Below are positions 1 through 8,435 of a stretch of DNA of 64,000 nucleotides, in pieces (within the stretch, counting starts at the first letter, position 1; the number at the start of each line of letters is the position of its first letter). Source of the stretch: Pseudoalteromonas carrageenovora IAM 12662 (lineage in GTDB: Bacteria; Pseudomonadota; Gammaproteobacteria; Enterobacterales; Alteromonadaceae); assembly GCF_900239935.1 (NCBI RefSeq), contig NZ_LT965928.1, forward strand, positions 606,945 through 670,944, in the 5' to 3' direction. Under the pieces are notes generated by a model. It did no database searches, was not told the DNA's origin, and was given only the letters and a program-made list of their open reading frames with translations. The position numbers were made by a program, and so were the translations under genes.

Positions 1-142
1 ATTGCTCAAGCGCGTTCTCTGCTTGTTCAGCCTGCTCTTTTAATTCATCTTGCTTAAATTGCTTTTTAGTAACAAATGCACCAATAAAAAACGCTACTAC
101 AGCAGTAATAACAACTAAACCTACCCACATAACTGTGCCCAT
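1..142 (-). CDS. zapG: ZapG/YhcB-type inner-membrane cell-division protein (N-terminal part, cut by window edge)
   Basis: Reading the minus strand from an ATG at 142 gives an open frame to the window edge. It starts MGTVMWVGLVVITAVVAFF, a single N-terminal membrane anchor, and continues into a charged Lys/Gln/Glu-rich stretch that looks like coiled coil. That layout fits the DUF1043 family (YhcB/ZapG, about 130 residues), which links envelope growth and division in E. coli. A strong Shine-Dalgarno AAAGGGGT precedes the start. The divergent neighbour is zapE, the same pairing as in E. coli. Only about 47 residues are visible, so the assignment rests on topology and context. Confidence 0.75.
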   Translation of the reverse strand, partial: MGTVMWVGLVVITAVVAFFIGAFVTKKQFKQDELKEQAEQAENALEQ

Positions 143-276
143 AATTCTACCCCTTTGGGAAAATAACTAATGAATGCCTGATTCAATTACAAATCATACT
201 AAGTGCAATATACCCCGACTGATGATGCGTGTTAATATGCTTTACAAATTAAACTGCGTTTTAAATGTAAATAGAT

Positions 277-1365
277 ATGACTCCTTGGCAAACATACCAG
301 CAAGACCTCAAGCGTGATGACTTTGTACATGACTCAGCACAAGAAAATGCAGTACGTCATTTACAGCGTTTATACGATGACCTAACCCAAGCAAAACCTA
401 AAAAATCGGGCTTTTTTGCTAAGTTATTTAATAGTCACGAACCAGAGCCTATTAAAGGTTTGTATTTTTGGGGTGGTGTAGGGCGTGGTAAAACCTATTT
501 AGTTGATACATTCTATGAGGCATTGCCTGGCACCCGTAAAATGCGAGTGCATTTTCATCGTTTTATGCATCGTGTTCACGATGAGCTTAAAAAATTAAAT
601 AACACAGCCAATCCGCTTGAAAAAGTTGCTGATATTTTTAAAGCCGAGACCGACATAATTTGTTTTGATGAGTTTTTTGTTCAAGATATTACCGACGCCA
701 TGTTACTTGGTGGCTTAATGCAGGCATTGTTTGCTCGCAACATTGTACTTGTGGCTACTTCAAACATTATCCCTGATGACTTATACCGAAATGGCTTACA
801 GCGCGCACGTTTTGTACCGGCTATTGAGCTGGTAAAAGCAAACACAGAAATAGTCAATGTAGATTCTGGGATTGATTATAGATTACGTACCCTTGAGCAA
901 GCTGAAATATTCCATAGCCCATTAGATGAACAAGCTGATAAAAACTTATTTGAATATTTCGACAAGTTATCGCCAGAAGCCGGAAAGCATGATGAGCCAA
1001 TCGAAATTGAAGGGCGTTTAATTAACACTCGTAAAGTGGCTAAATGTGTAGCTATGTTTGAATTTAGCGAGTTATGCGAAACTGCACGTAGCCAAGTAGA
1101 CTATATGGAAATTAGTCGCTTGTTTAACACTGTAATAATTTCTAATGTTAAACAGCTTGGTCAAACTAATGACGATGCAGCGAGACGTTTTATTGCGTTA
1201 GTTGATGAATTTTATGAGCGCCATGTCACATTAATTATATCTGCTGAAAAACCTATCACGGAGCTTTATACCCAAGGTAATTTAAATTTTGAATTTAAAC
1301 GTTGTATAAGCCGCCTGCAAGAAATGCAATCTTTAGAGTATTTAGCAAAAGAGCATTTAGCCTAA
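277..1365 (+). CDS. zapE: Cell division ATPase ZapE (AFG1 family)
   Basis: Cytoplasmic P-loop ATPase that associates with the Z ring in E. coli and affects its stability. The 362-residue length is close to the family norm (about 375). Walker A GGVGRGKT lies at residues 66-73 and Walker B IICFDEF near 127-133, followed by the family-typical FVQDITDAMLLGG. The upstream Shine-Dalgarno is poor, and the ATG at 277 is chosen because the N-terminus MTPWQTYQQDL matches the usual family start. It is divergent from zapG and lies upstream of rplM-rpsI, as in enterobacteria. Confidence 0.95.
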   Translation: MTPWQTYQQDLKRDDFVHDSAQENAVRHLQRLYDDLTQAKPKKSGFFAKLFNSHEPEPIKGLYFWGGVGRGKTYLVDTFYEALPGTRKMRVHFHRFMHRVHDELKKLNNTANPLEKVADIFKAETDIICFDEFFVQDITDAMLLGGLMQALFARNIVLVATSNIIPDDLYRNGLQRARFVPAIELVKANTEIVNVDSGIDYRLRTLEQAEIFHSPLDEQADKNLFEYFDKLSPEAGKHDEPIEIEGRLINTRKVAKCVAMFEFSELCETARSQVDYMEISRLFNTVIISNVKQLGQTNDDAARRFIALVDEFYERHVTLIISAEKPITELYTQGNLNFEFKRCISRLQEMQSLEYLAKEHLA

Positions 1366-1453
1366 GGTTTATACCTTTACATAAGTTTTCTAATTTTATT
1401 AAATTTCTTGCGGAAAAAACAAGCGCTCGGTAGCAATGTGATTTAAGTGCTGG

Positions 1454-1459
1454 TATACT
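1454..1459 (+). promoter_or_regulatory. rplM: Probable -10 box of the rplM-rpsI promoter
   Basis: TATACT preceded by TGG lies about 155 bases before rplM, in the 249-base gap after zapE. No convincing -35 box is seen at the right spacing. If used, transcription would start near 1466 and leave a leader of about 150 bases. Confidence 0.45.
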
Positions 1460-1559
1460 CCCGCGTCTGCCACGTTGCGTTCTATGTCCTCATATAGTTT
1501 AGCCACTTGTGAGCGGCGCAAAAGTCTAAAACTCGAAGGGGTTATAGCATACTTAGAGC

Positions 1560-1579
1560 GGTAGTTAATATTAACTGCC
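1560..1579 (+). promoter_or_regulatory. Leader hairpin upstream of rplM, candidate L13 autoregulatory site
   Basis: A near-perfect palindrome, GGTAGTTAA then TTAACTGCC around a central TAT, sits 36 bases before the rplM start. In the leader RNA it would fold into a stem of about nine pairs. L13 is known to repress its own operon in E. coli, so a leader element is expected here. That this hairpin is the element is inference. Confidence 0.35.
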
Positions 1580-1614
1580 TGTGGTTTTAATTGAAAAACA
1601 TTGGATTTTTATAA

Positions 1615-2043
1615 ATGAAAACGTTTGTTGCTAAACCAGAAACAGTAAAACGTGACTGGTACGTAGTTGACGCTGAAGGTAAAACTTTAGGTCGCATCGC
1701 TACTGAAATCGCTCATCGCCTACGCGGTAAGCACAAAGCTGAATACACTCCACACGTAGATACTGGTGATTACATCATCGTTATCAACGCTGAAAAAGTT
1801 ACTGTAACTGGTAACAAATTCAAAGATAAAGTGTACTACGCTCACTCTGGTTTCCCAGGTGGTCTTAAGTCTACTACTTTTGATAAACTTCAAGCTGCAA
1901 AGCCTGAAATGATCATCGAGAAAGCTGTAAAAGGCATGTTGCCACGTGGTCCTTTAGGCCGCGCTATGTACCGTAAACTTAAAGTTTACGCAGGTACTGA
2001 GCACAATCATGCTGCACAACAGCCTCAGGTTCTAGACATTTAA
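1615..2043 (+). CDS. rplM: 50S ribosomal protein L13
   Basis: Large-subunit ribosomal protein, 142 residues, the same length as E. coli L13. Recognisable segments are [20 protein letters not shown] at the N-terminus, [16 protein letters not shown] near 27-42, and [18 protein letters not shown] near 108-125. It is first gene of a two-gene operon with rpsI, 11 bases downstream. Codon choice is strongly biased, as expected of a highly expressed gene. There is no strong Shine-Dalgarno, only a GGA about 10 bases before the ATG. Confidence 0.99.
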   Translation: MKTFVAKPETVKRDWYVVDAEGKTLGRIATEIAHRLRGKHKAEYTPHVDTGDYIIVINAEKVTVTGNKFKDKVYYAHSGFPGGLKSTTFDKLQAAKPEMIIEKAVKGMLPRGPLGRAMYRKLKVYAGTEHNHAAQQPQVLDI

Positions 2044-2054
2044 GGAGCACTATC

Positions 2055-2444
2055 ATGGCAAATCAATACTACGGTACAGGTCGTCGTAAAAGTTCAAGTG
2101 CTCGCGTATTCTTACGCCCAGGCACTGGTAACATCGTAATCAACAAGCGCTCTTTAGAAGAGTACTTTGGTCGCGAAACAGCACGCATGGTTGTTCGTCA
2201 AGCTCTTGAGCTTGTTGACATGACTGAAAAATTTGACCTTCACATCACCGTTGCCGGTGGTGGTACAACTGGTCAAGCTGGTGCTATCCGTCACGGTATC
2301 ACTCGTGCACTTATGGAGTTTGACGAGTCATTACGTCCACAACTTCGTAAAGCAGGTTTTGTTACACGTGATGCACGTAAAGTTGAACGTAAGAAAGTGG
2401 GTCTTAAGAAAGCGCGTAAGCGTCCACAGTTCTCAAAACGTTAA
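2055..2444 (+). CDS. rpsI: 30S ribosomal protein S9
   Basis: Small-subunit ribosomal protein S9, 129 residues (E. coli 130). It has the [16 protein letters not shown] start, the [15 protein letters not shown] loop and the basic C-terminal tail ending KRPQFSKR, whose last Arg contacts the P-site tRNA in the ribosome. The ATG is preceded by AAGGAGCACTATC, a good ribosome-binding site, 11 bases after the rplM stop. A terminator follows. Confidence 0.99.
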   Translation: MANQYYGTGRRKSSSARVFLRPGTGNIVINKRSLEEYFGRETARMVVRQALELVDMTEKFDLHITVAGGGTTGQAGAIRHGITRALMEFDESLRPQLRKAGFVTRDARKVERKKVGLKKARKRPQFSKR

Positions 2445-2466
2445 TCTATACGTTATCAAGAATTCA

Positions 2467-2492
2467 AAAACCCAGCTTATGCTGGGTTTTTT
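2467..2492 (+). terminator. Rho-independent terminator of rplM-rpsI
   Basis: AAAACCCAGC-TTAT-GCTGGGTTTT stem-loop followed by T residues, 23 bases after the rpsI stop. Confidence 0.9.
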
Positions 2493-3030
2493 GTTATCAA
2501 AAATTAGTGATTATTACTTACAAATTAACAACTAAATTTTAAATACTTACCTCTCAAACCCCGCTTCTTCGCGACCTAAGCACTGATCATATTTATATAA
2601 ACACGCGTATTAAATGTACGAAAGTTAAAAAATACCCAGATAGCTGCAAAAAAGTTAAATAATTATCGTAATTAGTTTAAATCCATCAGTTAATTGGTGG
2701 AATTTTTTGCTACAATTGGCTGGCAAGTAAAATGAGTGAGTTTAACCACACTATGTGCAGTTTTTACTGTTTCCTCTTAGTGGTGTTGATCTTGGTCAGT
2801 ATATTGTTTTTACAGAAGCGCTATTATAGTCGTTCGGCTTTATTCTCGAGCTAACTTAATCAAATGTTTGATCAAGTCAGGTTTATTCGAGCATGGGGCT
2901 GTGAATAACCTTGTTTTAATCAAGGGTTTTAATTATGATCGCTTCTATTTTAAAAATTTCGAATAATTAACCTGCTGTAACTGATGTTCTCAATATAGCA
3001 AGTGTTGAGAATCATAGTGGAGATAAGTGG
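2493..3030 (+). other. Intergenic region upstream of petA with a possible small ORF and palindromes
   Basis: This is 538 bases between the rpsI terminator and petA. It holds a TACAAT hexamer at 2711-2716 that could be a -10 box, a 40-codon ORF at 2732-2854 (separate entry), the palindrome ATCAAATGTTTGAT at 2859-2872, and a short CCTTG/CAAGG inverted repeat near 2911-2927. The petA Shine-Dalgarno is GTGGAGATAAGTGG just before 3031. The rest shows nothing recognisable. Confidence 0.4.
2732..2854 (+). CDS. Possible 40-residue single-span membrane protein
   Basis: The frame is ATG at 2732 to TAA at 2852-2854. It reads MSEFNHTMCSF, then a hydrophobic run of about 17 residues rich in Leu, Val and Ile, then QKRYYSRSALFSS. 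That is a credible one-pass membrane segment with a positive flank on its C-terminal side. The ribosome-binding site is weak and a second in-frame ATG lies at 2753. I do not recognise a family. It could be chance in AT-rich DNA, and conservation across relatives would decide. Confidence 0.25.
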   Translation: MSEFNHTMCSFYCFLLVVLILVSILFLQKRYYSRSALFSS

Positions 3031-3621
3031 ATGAGCAATGCGCCTGTAGACAATGGCCGACGTCGCTTTTTAACCATAGCTACCTCTGTTGTAGGTGGTG
3101 TTGGTGCGGCTGGGGCTGCTGTTCCTTTTATTGCGTCTTGGAATCCAAGTGAGCGAGCTAAATCTGCGGGTGCGCCTGTAGAAGTAGATATCAGCAAACT
3201 TGAGCCAGGACAATTAATACGTGTCGAGTGGCGTGGTAAACCTGTATGGGTTGTATCACGGACCCCTAAAATGCTTGAGCAGATGAAAGAACATGAAGGT
3301 CAACTTCGTGATCCGCAATCGCAAGAGCCACAACAATTAGAATCATCAACAAATGATTACCGTTCATTACGCCCAGAGATTTTTGTCGCTGTTGGTATTT
3401 GTACGCATTTAGGTTGTTCTCCAGGCTTTTTCAAAGGTAACTTTGGTGAAAAAGTTGAAGGGACTGATGATGGTTTTTACTGTCCATGTCACGGTTCTAA
3501 ATTTGATATGGCTGGCCGAGTATTTCAATCGGTTCCTGCACCATTGAACTTAGAAATACCACCTTATACTTTTCTTGATGAGACCACTATTTTAGTGGGC
3601 GAAGAAAAAGGGGTAGCCTAA
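3031..3621 (+). CDS. petA: Ubiquinol-cytochrome c reductase, Rieske iron-sulfur subunit
   Basis: [2Fe-2S] subunit of the cytochrome bc1 complex, taking electrons from ubiquinol to cytochrome c1 at the periplasmic face. The 196-residue protein has a twin-arginine type start (NGRRRFLTIAT, residues 8-18) with a membrane anchor to about 36. The cluster-binding boxes are CTHLGC at 124-129 and CPCHGS at 151-156. Its TAA overlaps the petB ATG by one base. It is first gene of petABC. Confidence 0.98.
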   Translation: MSNAPVDNGRRRFLTIATSVVGGVGAAGAAVPFIASWNPSERAKSAGAPVEVDISKLEPGQLIRVEWRGKPVWVVSRTPKMLEQMKEHEGQLRDPQSQEPQQLESSTNDYRSLRPEIFVAVGICTHLGCSPGFFKGNFGEKVEGTDDGFYCPCHGSKFDMAGRVFQSVPAPLNLEIPPYTFLDETTILVGEEKGVA

Positions 3622-4886
3622 TGTTTGGTAAAATTGTTAGTTGGATCGACGATCGTATCCCAATGACACGTGTTTGGAACATGCATATTGCACAGTATCC
3701 AGCACCTAAAAACTTTAACTTCTGGTACTTTTTTGGCTCTTTAGCCATGTTAGTACTAGTAAACCAAATCCTAACGGGTATTTGGTTAACGATGAACTTT
3801 GTTCCGTCTTCTGAAGGCGCATTTGCTTCAGTAGAGTACATCATGCGTGATGTAGAATACGGCTGGTTATTACGTTACTTGCACTCAACAGGTGCCTCAG
3901 CGTTCTTCATCGTTGTATATATGCATATGTTCCGTGGCATGATCTACGGTTCTTATCAAAAACCACGTGAGCTATTGTGGTTGTTTGGTATGTTTATTTT
4001 CTTAGCGCTAATGGCTGAAGCATTCATGGGTTACTTATTACCATGGGGTCAAATGTCATTTTGGGGTGCACAGGTAATCATTTCATTATTCGGGGCTATT
4101 CCGGTTATTGGTGATGACTTAACACTTTGGATCCGTGGTGACTACGTAATATCGGGTGCAACGCTTAACCGCTTCTTTGCATTACACGTTATTGCACTAC
4201 CATTGGTTATTGTAATCTTAGTATTTTTACACATTGTTGCTCTGCACGAAGTGGGTTCAAACAACCCTGAAGGCATTGAAATTAAACGTAAGAAAGGCTC
4301 TGTTGCAGAAGAAGATAAGCCTAAATTTAAATTCCATGAGTATTACACTGACAAAAAAGACATTGTTGATGCGATACCGTTCCACCCGTACTACACAGTA
4401 AAAGATATTGTGGGTGTGGTTGGTTTCTTAATCTTGTTCTGTTGGGTTGTATTCTTTATGCCTGCGATGAATGGTTTCTTCCTAGAAGCGCCAAACTTCG
4501 AAGCGGCGAATCCACTTAAAACACCAGAGCATATTTTCCCGGTTTGGTACTTTACGCCATTCTATGCAATCTTACGTGCAATCCCTGATAAGCTTATCGG
4601 TGTTGCAGCAATGGGTGCATCAATTGTGGTATTAGCATTATTACCATGGATTGACCGTGGTCGTGTTAAATCGGTTCGTTACCGTTGTGGTTTCCACAAA
4701 TGGAACATTGCAGGTTTTGTTGTAACTTTCGTTCTTTTAGGCTGGGTGGGTGCAACTCCACAAACTGATATGAAAACGATAATTTCTCAAATCTGTACTG
4801 TGACTTACTTTATGTTCTTCGTACTGTTATTTGTATACAGTAAGAATGAAAAAACTAAGCCATTGCCTGAGAGGTTAACGAAATGA
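3621..4886 (+). CDS. petB: Cytochrome b of the bc1 complex
   Basis: Multi-pass di-haem cytochrome b, 421 residues, in the inner membrane. The paired haem-ligand histidines sit in LRYLHSTGASAFFIVVYMHM and in FALHVIALPLVIVILVFLHI. The Qo-site PEWY motif appears here as PVWYFTPFYAIL. The length and several further hydrophobic spans match full-length bacterial cytochrome b with both the b6-like and subunit IV-like halves. It is translationally coupled at both ends: one-base overlap with petA and a four-base ATGA overlap with petC. Confidence 0.98.
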   Translation: MFGKIVSWIDDRIPMTRVWNMHIAQYPAPKNFNFWYFFGSLAMLVLVNQILTGIWLTMNFVPSSEGAFASVEYIMRDVEYGWLLRYLHSTGASAFFIVVYMHMFRGMIYGSYQKPRELLWLFGMFIFLALMAEAFMGYLLPWGQMSFWGAQVIISLFGAIPVIGDDLTLWIRGDYVISGATLNRFFALHVIALPLVIVILVFLHIVALHEVGSNNPEGIEIKRKKGSVAEEDKPKFKFHEYYTDKKDIVDAIPFHPYYTVKDIVGVVGFLILFCWVVFFMPAMNGFFLEAPNFEAANPLKTPEHIFPVWYFTPFYAILRAIPDKLIGVAAMGASIVVLALLPWIDRGRVKSVRYRCGFHKWNIAGFVVTFVLLGWVGATPQTDMKTIISQICTVTYFMFFVLLFVYSKNEKTKPLPERLTK

Positions 4887-5632
4887 TGAAAAAGCTAATT
4901 ATCGGTTTATTTGCTTTATCAGTTAACTTGTTGCCTAACATGGTTATGGCGGCAAGTGGGTCGGTTCCTTTAATGGAAGCGAATAACGATATATCTGATC
5001 AGCCTTCTTTGCAGCGCGGCGCAAAGTTGTTCATGAACTACTGTCTTGGTTGTCACCAAATGCAGTACCAACGTTATGAACGTACTTTCCGTGATATTGG
5101 TATTCCAACTGAAGTTGGTCAAGAGCAATTGATTTTTGATGGTTCTAAAGTAGGTAGCCATATCAAAAACGCGATTGGCAAAGAAGATGCTGCGAAATGG
5201 TTTGGTGCGGCTCCGCCGGATCTAACAAATGTTGCGCGTGTGCGTGGCAGTGATTGGATTTACACCTATTTAAAATCATTTTACAAAGATGAATCTCGCC
5301 CATTTGGCGTAAATAATACGTTATTTCCATCAGTAGGTATGCCACATGTTCTACAAGAACTTCAAGGTTTACCTACAGCTATCACTGAAGAAGTAACTGT
5401 AGATGGTGTAACAACTGTTCACATCACAGGTACTGAAACAGACGGTACGGGTGAAATGAGTGAAGGCGAATATGATGATGCAGTTCGTGATTTAACGAAC
5501 TTCCTTGAGTATGTAGGTGAGCCTACACGCCTTGAATCAGAAGCGTTAGGTATTAAGGTAATTGGATTTTTAATTATCCTATTTATCTTGGCATTTATGC
5601 TTAAGAAAGAATACTGGAGAGATGTTCATTAA
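4883..5632 (+). CDS. petC: Cytochrome c1 of the bc1 complex
   Basis: Membrane-anchored c-type cytochrome, 249 residues. It has a signal peptide ending near AMAASGS-like residues 20-27 and the haem-binding motif CLGCH at 54-58. A C-terminal anchor (IGFLIILFILAFML) precedes a short basic tail. Together with petA and petB it forms the quinol-to-cytochrome c step of aerobic respiration. The start is the first of two consecutive ATG codons; the second would shorten it by one residue. A palindrome resembling a terminator follows. Confidence 0.97.
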   Translation: MMKKLIIGLFALSVNLLPNMVMAASGSVPLMEANNDISDQPSLQRGAKLFMNYCLGCHQMQYQRYERTFRDIGIPTEVGQEQLIFDGSKVGSHIKNAIGKEDAAKWFGAAPPDLTNVARVRGSDWIYTYLKSFYKDESRPFGVNNTLFPSVGMPHVLQELQGLPTAITEEVTVDGVTTVHITGTETDGTGEMSEGEYDDAVRDLTNFLEYVGEPTRLESEALGIKVIGFLIILFILAFMLKKEYWRDVH

Positions 5633-5658
5633 TTTGAGCATTTTACAAGGTAATTTTG

Positions 5659-5688
5659 CAATAGGGGCTTAAGCCCCTATTGCTGTTT
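5659..5688 (+). terminator. Probable terminator after petABC
   Basis: A perfect 24-base palindrome, CAATAGGGGCTT followed by its complement, lies 27 bases after petC. It is followed by CTGTTTTA. The T run is short, so termination may be partial, with some read-through to sspA. Confidence 0.7.
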
Positions 5689-5712
5689 TAGTTATTTAAT
5701 GGAGGTATAGGC

Positions 5713-6339
5713 ATGGCCGTAGCTGCCAATAAGCGCCCTGTAATGACCCTTTTTTCTGGTGCTAACTGTATGTATAGCCACCAAGTACGTATTGTACTTG
5801 CGGAAAAGGGTGTAAGTGTAGATATTCATTTGGCTGAAAAGGATAACCTGCCAGAGGCACTTCACGAAATTAACCCTTACGGTACAGTGCCAACACTGAT
5901 TGACCGTGAGCTTGGTTTATACCAGGCAAACATCATCATGGAATACCTTGATGAACGTTTTCCTCATCCTCCACTAATGCCTGTTTACCCGGTAATGCGT
6001 GGTCGTAGCCGTTTAATGATGCACCGTATTGATACTGATTGGTACAGCCTAGCTGACAAAATCAGCAATAATGCATCAGATGCTGCGCAAGCTCGTAAAG
6101 AGTTAACAGAAGCATTGCTTGCAATCGCACCTATTTTTAACGAAGCACCTTACTTTATGAGTGAAGAGTTTAGCTTAGTAGATTGTTACTTAGCACCACT
6201 ATTATGGCGTTTACCTGAGTTTGGTATTGAACTTAATGGTGCAGGTTCTAAAGAGCTTAAAGAATATATGATCCGTTTATTTGAACGTGAGTCATTCCAA
6301 GCCTCTTTAACTGAAGCTGAGCGTGAGATCCGTTTATAA
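5713..6339 (+). CDS. sspA: Stringent starvation protein A
   Basis: RNA-polymerase-associated protein with a glutathione-S-transferase fold, needed for stress and stationary-phase responses in E. coli. It has 208 residues. An N-terminal thioredoxin-like domain carries MTLFSGANCMYSHQVRIVL, with TVPTLIDRE near 55-63, and an all-helical C-terminal half follows. The start has a clear GGAGGTATAGGC ribosome-binding site. It overlaps sspB by one base (TAATG), the usual sspAB operon. Confidence 0.97.
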   Translation: MAVAANKRPVMTLFSGANCMYSHQVRIVLAEKGVSVDIHLAEKDNLPEALHEINPYGTVPTLIDRELGLYQANIIMEYLDERFPHPPLMPVYPVMRGRSRLMMHRIDTDWYSLADKISNNASDAAQARKELTEALLAIAPIFNEAPYFMSEEFSLVDCYLAPLLWRLPEFGIELNGAGSKELKEYMIRLFERESFQASLTEAEREIRL

Positions 6340-6776
6340 TGACGCCTAATCGTCCTTATTTATTACGTGCTTTTTTTGATTGGATTGTCGATAACGACTG
6401 TACGCCACATTTAGTGGTAGACGCTGATTACCCTGCAGTACAAGTGCCAACGCAATTTGTACAAGATGGACAAATTGTTTTAAACATAAGTCCTTCTGCA
6501 GTTACTCAGTTTTCGTTAGACAAAAACCAACTTAGCTTCGATGCGCGCTTTGGTGGCCAACCAATGCAAGTTTACGTACCAATAGGTGCTGTACTTGCAA
6601 TATATGCGCGTGAAAATGGCGAAGGAACAGTCTTTACTACAGATGAGTTTTTAGAGGACGAAGACGAATTTGTACCAGAGCTTGAAAGTGTTGATTCATC
6701 AGATGAAGTAATCGATGAAACTCCGCCAGAAAAGCCTCAGAAGAAAAAAGGCTCACATTTACGTGTTGTAAAATAA
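6339..6776 (+). CDS. sspB: ClpXP adaptor SspB
   Basis: Specificity-enhancing factor that binds ssrA-tagged proteins and delivers them to ClpXP. It has 145 residues: a folded N-terminal domain (RPYLLRAFFDWIVDNDCTPH, then the NISPSAV segment), a long acidic flexible linker, and a C-terminal LRVVK tail. That tail corresponds to the ClpX-binding XB motif of E. coli SspB. It is translationally coupled to sspA and followed by a terminator shared with dolP. Confidence 0.97.
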   Translation: MTPNRPYLLRAFFDWIVDNDCTPHLVVDADYPAVQVPTQFVQDGQIVLNISPSAVTQFSLDKNQLSFDARFGGQPMQVYVPIGAVLAIYARENGEGTVFTTDEFLEDEDEFVPELESVDSSDEVIDETPPEKPQKKKGSHLRVVK

Positions 6777-6787
6777 TACGTAAATAC

Positions 6788-6815
6788 AAAAAAACCGCTT
6801 TTAAGCGGTTTTTTT
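6788..6815. terminator. Bidirectional terminator between sspB and dolP
   Basis: Stem AAAACCGCTT-TTAAGCGGTTTT with A residues on one side and T residues on the other. It lies between convergent genes and can serve both strands. Confidence 0.9.
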
Positions 6816-6832
6816 ATATCTGTATTTTATGT

Positions 6833-7399
6833 TTACAAGTATTCAAACACTTTAATTACACGCTCTACACCTGATACATTACGGGCAATATTTACAGCCT
6901 GGGTAGATTCAGAGTCAGACACTAAACCCATTAAAAATACTTCAGCGTTTTCAGTCACTACTTTAATGTTATTGCTGCTGATGTCTTTTGCTGTTAGTAA
7001 CTGGGCTTTTACTTTAGAAGTAAGCCAAGAGTCATGTGTTTGCGTAGTAATGCCAATATTTGAACCAATACGAATTTGATTGTGTATTTTACGAATGCCT
7101 GCAACGCTCTCTATGGTGCGCTGAGCTTCGTTTTTCATTTCTTCGTTTGCTACTTGGCCTACAAGTAAAACAATGCCATTGACGCTTACAGCGTCTACAT
7201 TCGCAAATTTTTCGATTCTTTCTACTTCGCTAAGTGCAATGCTGGCTTTTATTTCAATATTATTGTCATCAATTTGAGAGCCTATAGTGCGGCGATCATT
7301 CGCTGCAGTTACTGCACTGGCTGTACCTGCAACAACAGCGGCTGCGCAACCTTGCAGTAATACCACAGTACCTAAGACAATAAGAGAGCGTTTAAACAT
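6833..7399 (-). CDS. dolP: Outer-membrane BON-domain lipoprotein DolP
   Basis: Division- and outer-membrane-associated lipoprotein of the OsmY/YraP type. The lipobox is LLQGC, with Cys about 18 residues from the chosen start. Two BON domains follow: the first around NIEIKASIALSEVERI to the GIRKIHNQI segment, the second from WLTSKVKAQLLTAKDI to GVERVIKVFEYL. I chose the ATG at 7399 because AGGA lies eight bases upstream. Another ATG at 7408 has no spacing for a binding site. The start overlaps the diaA stop, giving an lpoA-yraN-diaA-dolP transcript like the E. coli yraMNOP group. Confidence 0.92.
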   Translation of the reverse strand: MFKRSLIVLGTVVLLQGCAAAVVAGTASAVTAANDRRTIGSQIDDNNIEIKASIALSEVERIEKFANVDAVSVNGIVLLVGQVANEEMKNEAQRTIESVAGIRKIHNQIRIGSNIGITTQTHDSWLTSKVKAQLLTAKDISSNNIKVVTENAEVFLMGLVSDSESTQAVNIARNVSGVERVIKVFEYL

Positions 7400-7985
7400 A
7401 ATTTTCATCCTGAGGGAAAAGCGTTAAATCAACCAGTTCGCTTAAACAGTGTAAGTTAACTAGGTGAGATTCAATAATGCGACTTGGGCGCTTAGAAGGT
7501 GTTCTAATTTCTACGTCGTTAGGGCCAAGTAAACCCACGAGTTCGCCGCCATCGTCGCCAACCATAACTATGACCTTCATATCTTTAGTTAGTGCGGCTT
7601 CAACAGCAGAAATAACATGTTTTTCGTTGCCGTTAATAGCCAACGCGAGTAGTAAATCACCTTGCTGAGCAAAAGCACGTACTTGACGTGCAAACGTATC
7701 ATGGTCGTCTACTTGCGTACTTTGCCCTAAGTTAATGTTCTCTTGCGATAAGGCAATAGCGGGTAGGCAAGGACGCTCTGTTTCATAATGATTTACTAAT
7801 ACGCCGGCCATGTGTTGGGCAAGCATGTGGCAATTTGCAGTGCCACAACAAATGAGTTTATTACCGTTGATCAGGCTTTGTGCAATTGTGAATGCAGCTG
7901 ATTCGAGTGCGCTAGGTAAAACTTCACCTGCGGCTATTTGTACTTGGATACTTTCTGTAAAAATTTCTTTAATTGTATCTTGCAT
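7392..7985 (-). CDS. diaA: DnaA initiator-associating protein DiaA (SIS domain)
   Basis: A 197-residue phosphosugar-isomerase-fold (SIS) protein, the counterpart of E. coli DiaA, which binds DnaA and promotes timely initiation at oriC. Visible marks are GNKLICCGTANCHMLAQHMAG (residues about 41-60), VRAFAQQGDLLLALAINGN, and the C-terminal RIIESHLVNLHCLSELVD. GmhA is the closest alternative in the SIS family, but the genomic position beside yraN and dolP favours DiaA. Confidence 0.9.
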   Translation of the reverse strand: MQDTIKEIFTESIQVQIAAGEVLPSALESAAFTIAQSLINGNKLICCGTANCHMLAQHMAGVLVNHYETERPCLPAIALSQENINLGQSTQVDDHDTFARQVRAFAQQGDLLLALAINGNEKHVISAVEAALTKDMKVIVMVGDDGGELVGLLGPNDVEIRTPSKRPSRIIESHLVNLHCLSELVDLTLFPQDENYV

Positions 7986-8045
7986 AGAATACCAACAATT
8001 TATACCTAATCTTTATAATCAATCTAAGCTTGCTTAGAGCCAGCT

Positions 8046-8417
8046 TTAAAATACGTTTTTAAGCCAATTTATATTCGGGGATGACTCACCGGTTATGGCT
8101 ACATAATCAATTCTTAGCGCTTGATTAGTTAAATTTTTAGCGGCTAAGTAATGATAGATACTGCGTTTTAATCGCGCTTGTTTTTGAGGGCTTAGAGCGT
8201 AATTAGCACCACCGCGAGCATTATTTTTCCTAAACTTAACTTCGACAAATACAAGCGTATCACCTTCTTTCATAATGACATCTAGTTCACCAAAGGGGCA
8301 GTAATAATTACGCTCAATAGGGGTTAACCCCTGAGTAACTAAATATTTTTGCGCTTGCAGCTCGTAATATTGGCCTTTTTCGCGACTATTTTGCCACAGC
8401 TCTTTAAACCACGACAT
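8046..8417 (-). CDS. yraN: YraN / UPF0102 family protein, nuclease-like
   Basis: A 123-residue protein of the UPF0102 family, with a restriction-endonuclease-like fold and an unestablished role. Conserved family pieces are GELDVIMKEGDTLVFVEVKFR, with the Asp and Glu-x-Lys residues of a PD-(D/E)XK site, and INWLKNVF at the C-terminus. The ATG at 8417 has an AAGGGGGC binding site. It sits between lpoA and diaA as in E. coli. Confidence 0.92.
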   Translation of the reverse strand: MSWFKELWQNSREKGQYYELQAQKYLVTQGLTPIERNYYCPFGELDVIMKEGDTLVFVEVKFRKNNARGGANYALSPQKQARLKRSIYHYLAAKNLTNQALRIDYVAITGESSPNINWLKNVF

Positions 8418-8435
8418 GCCGCCCCCTTAATAACG

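Noticed and set aside
2233..2535. 100-codon frame overlapping rpsI on the same strand
   Set aside because: It lies inside rpsI in another frame and runs through its terminator; composition is not protein-like.
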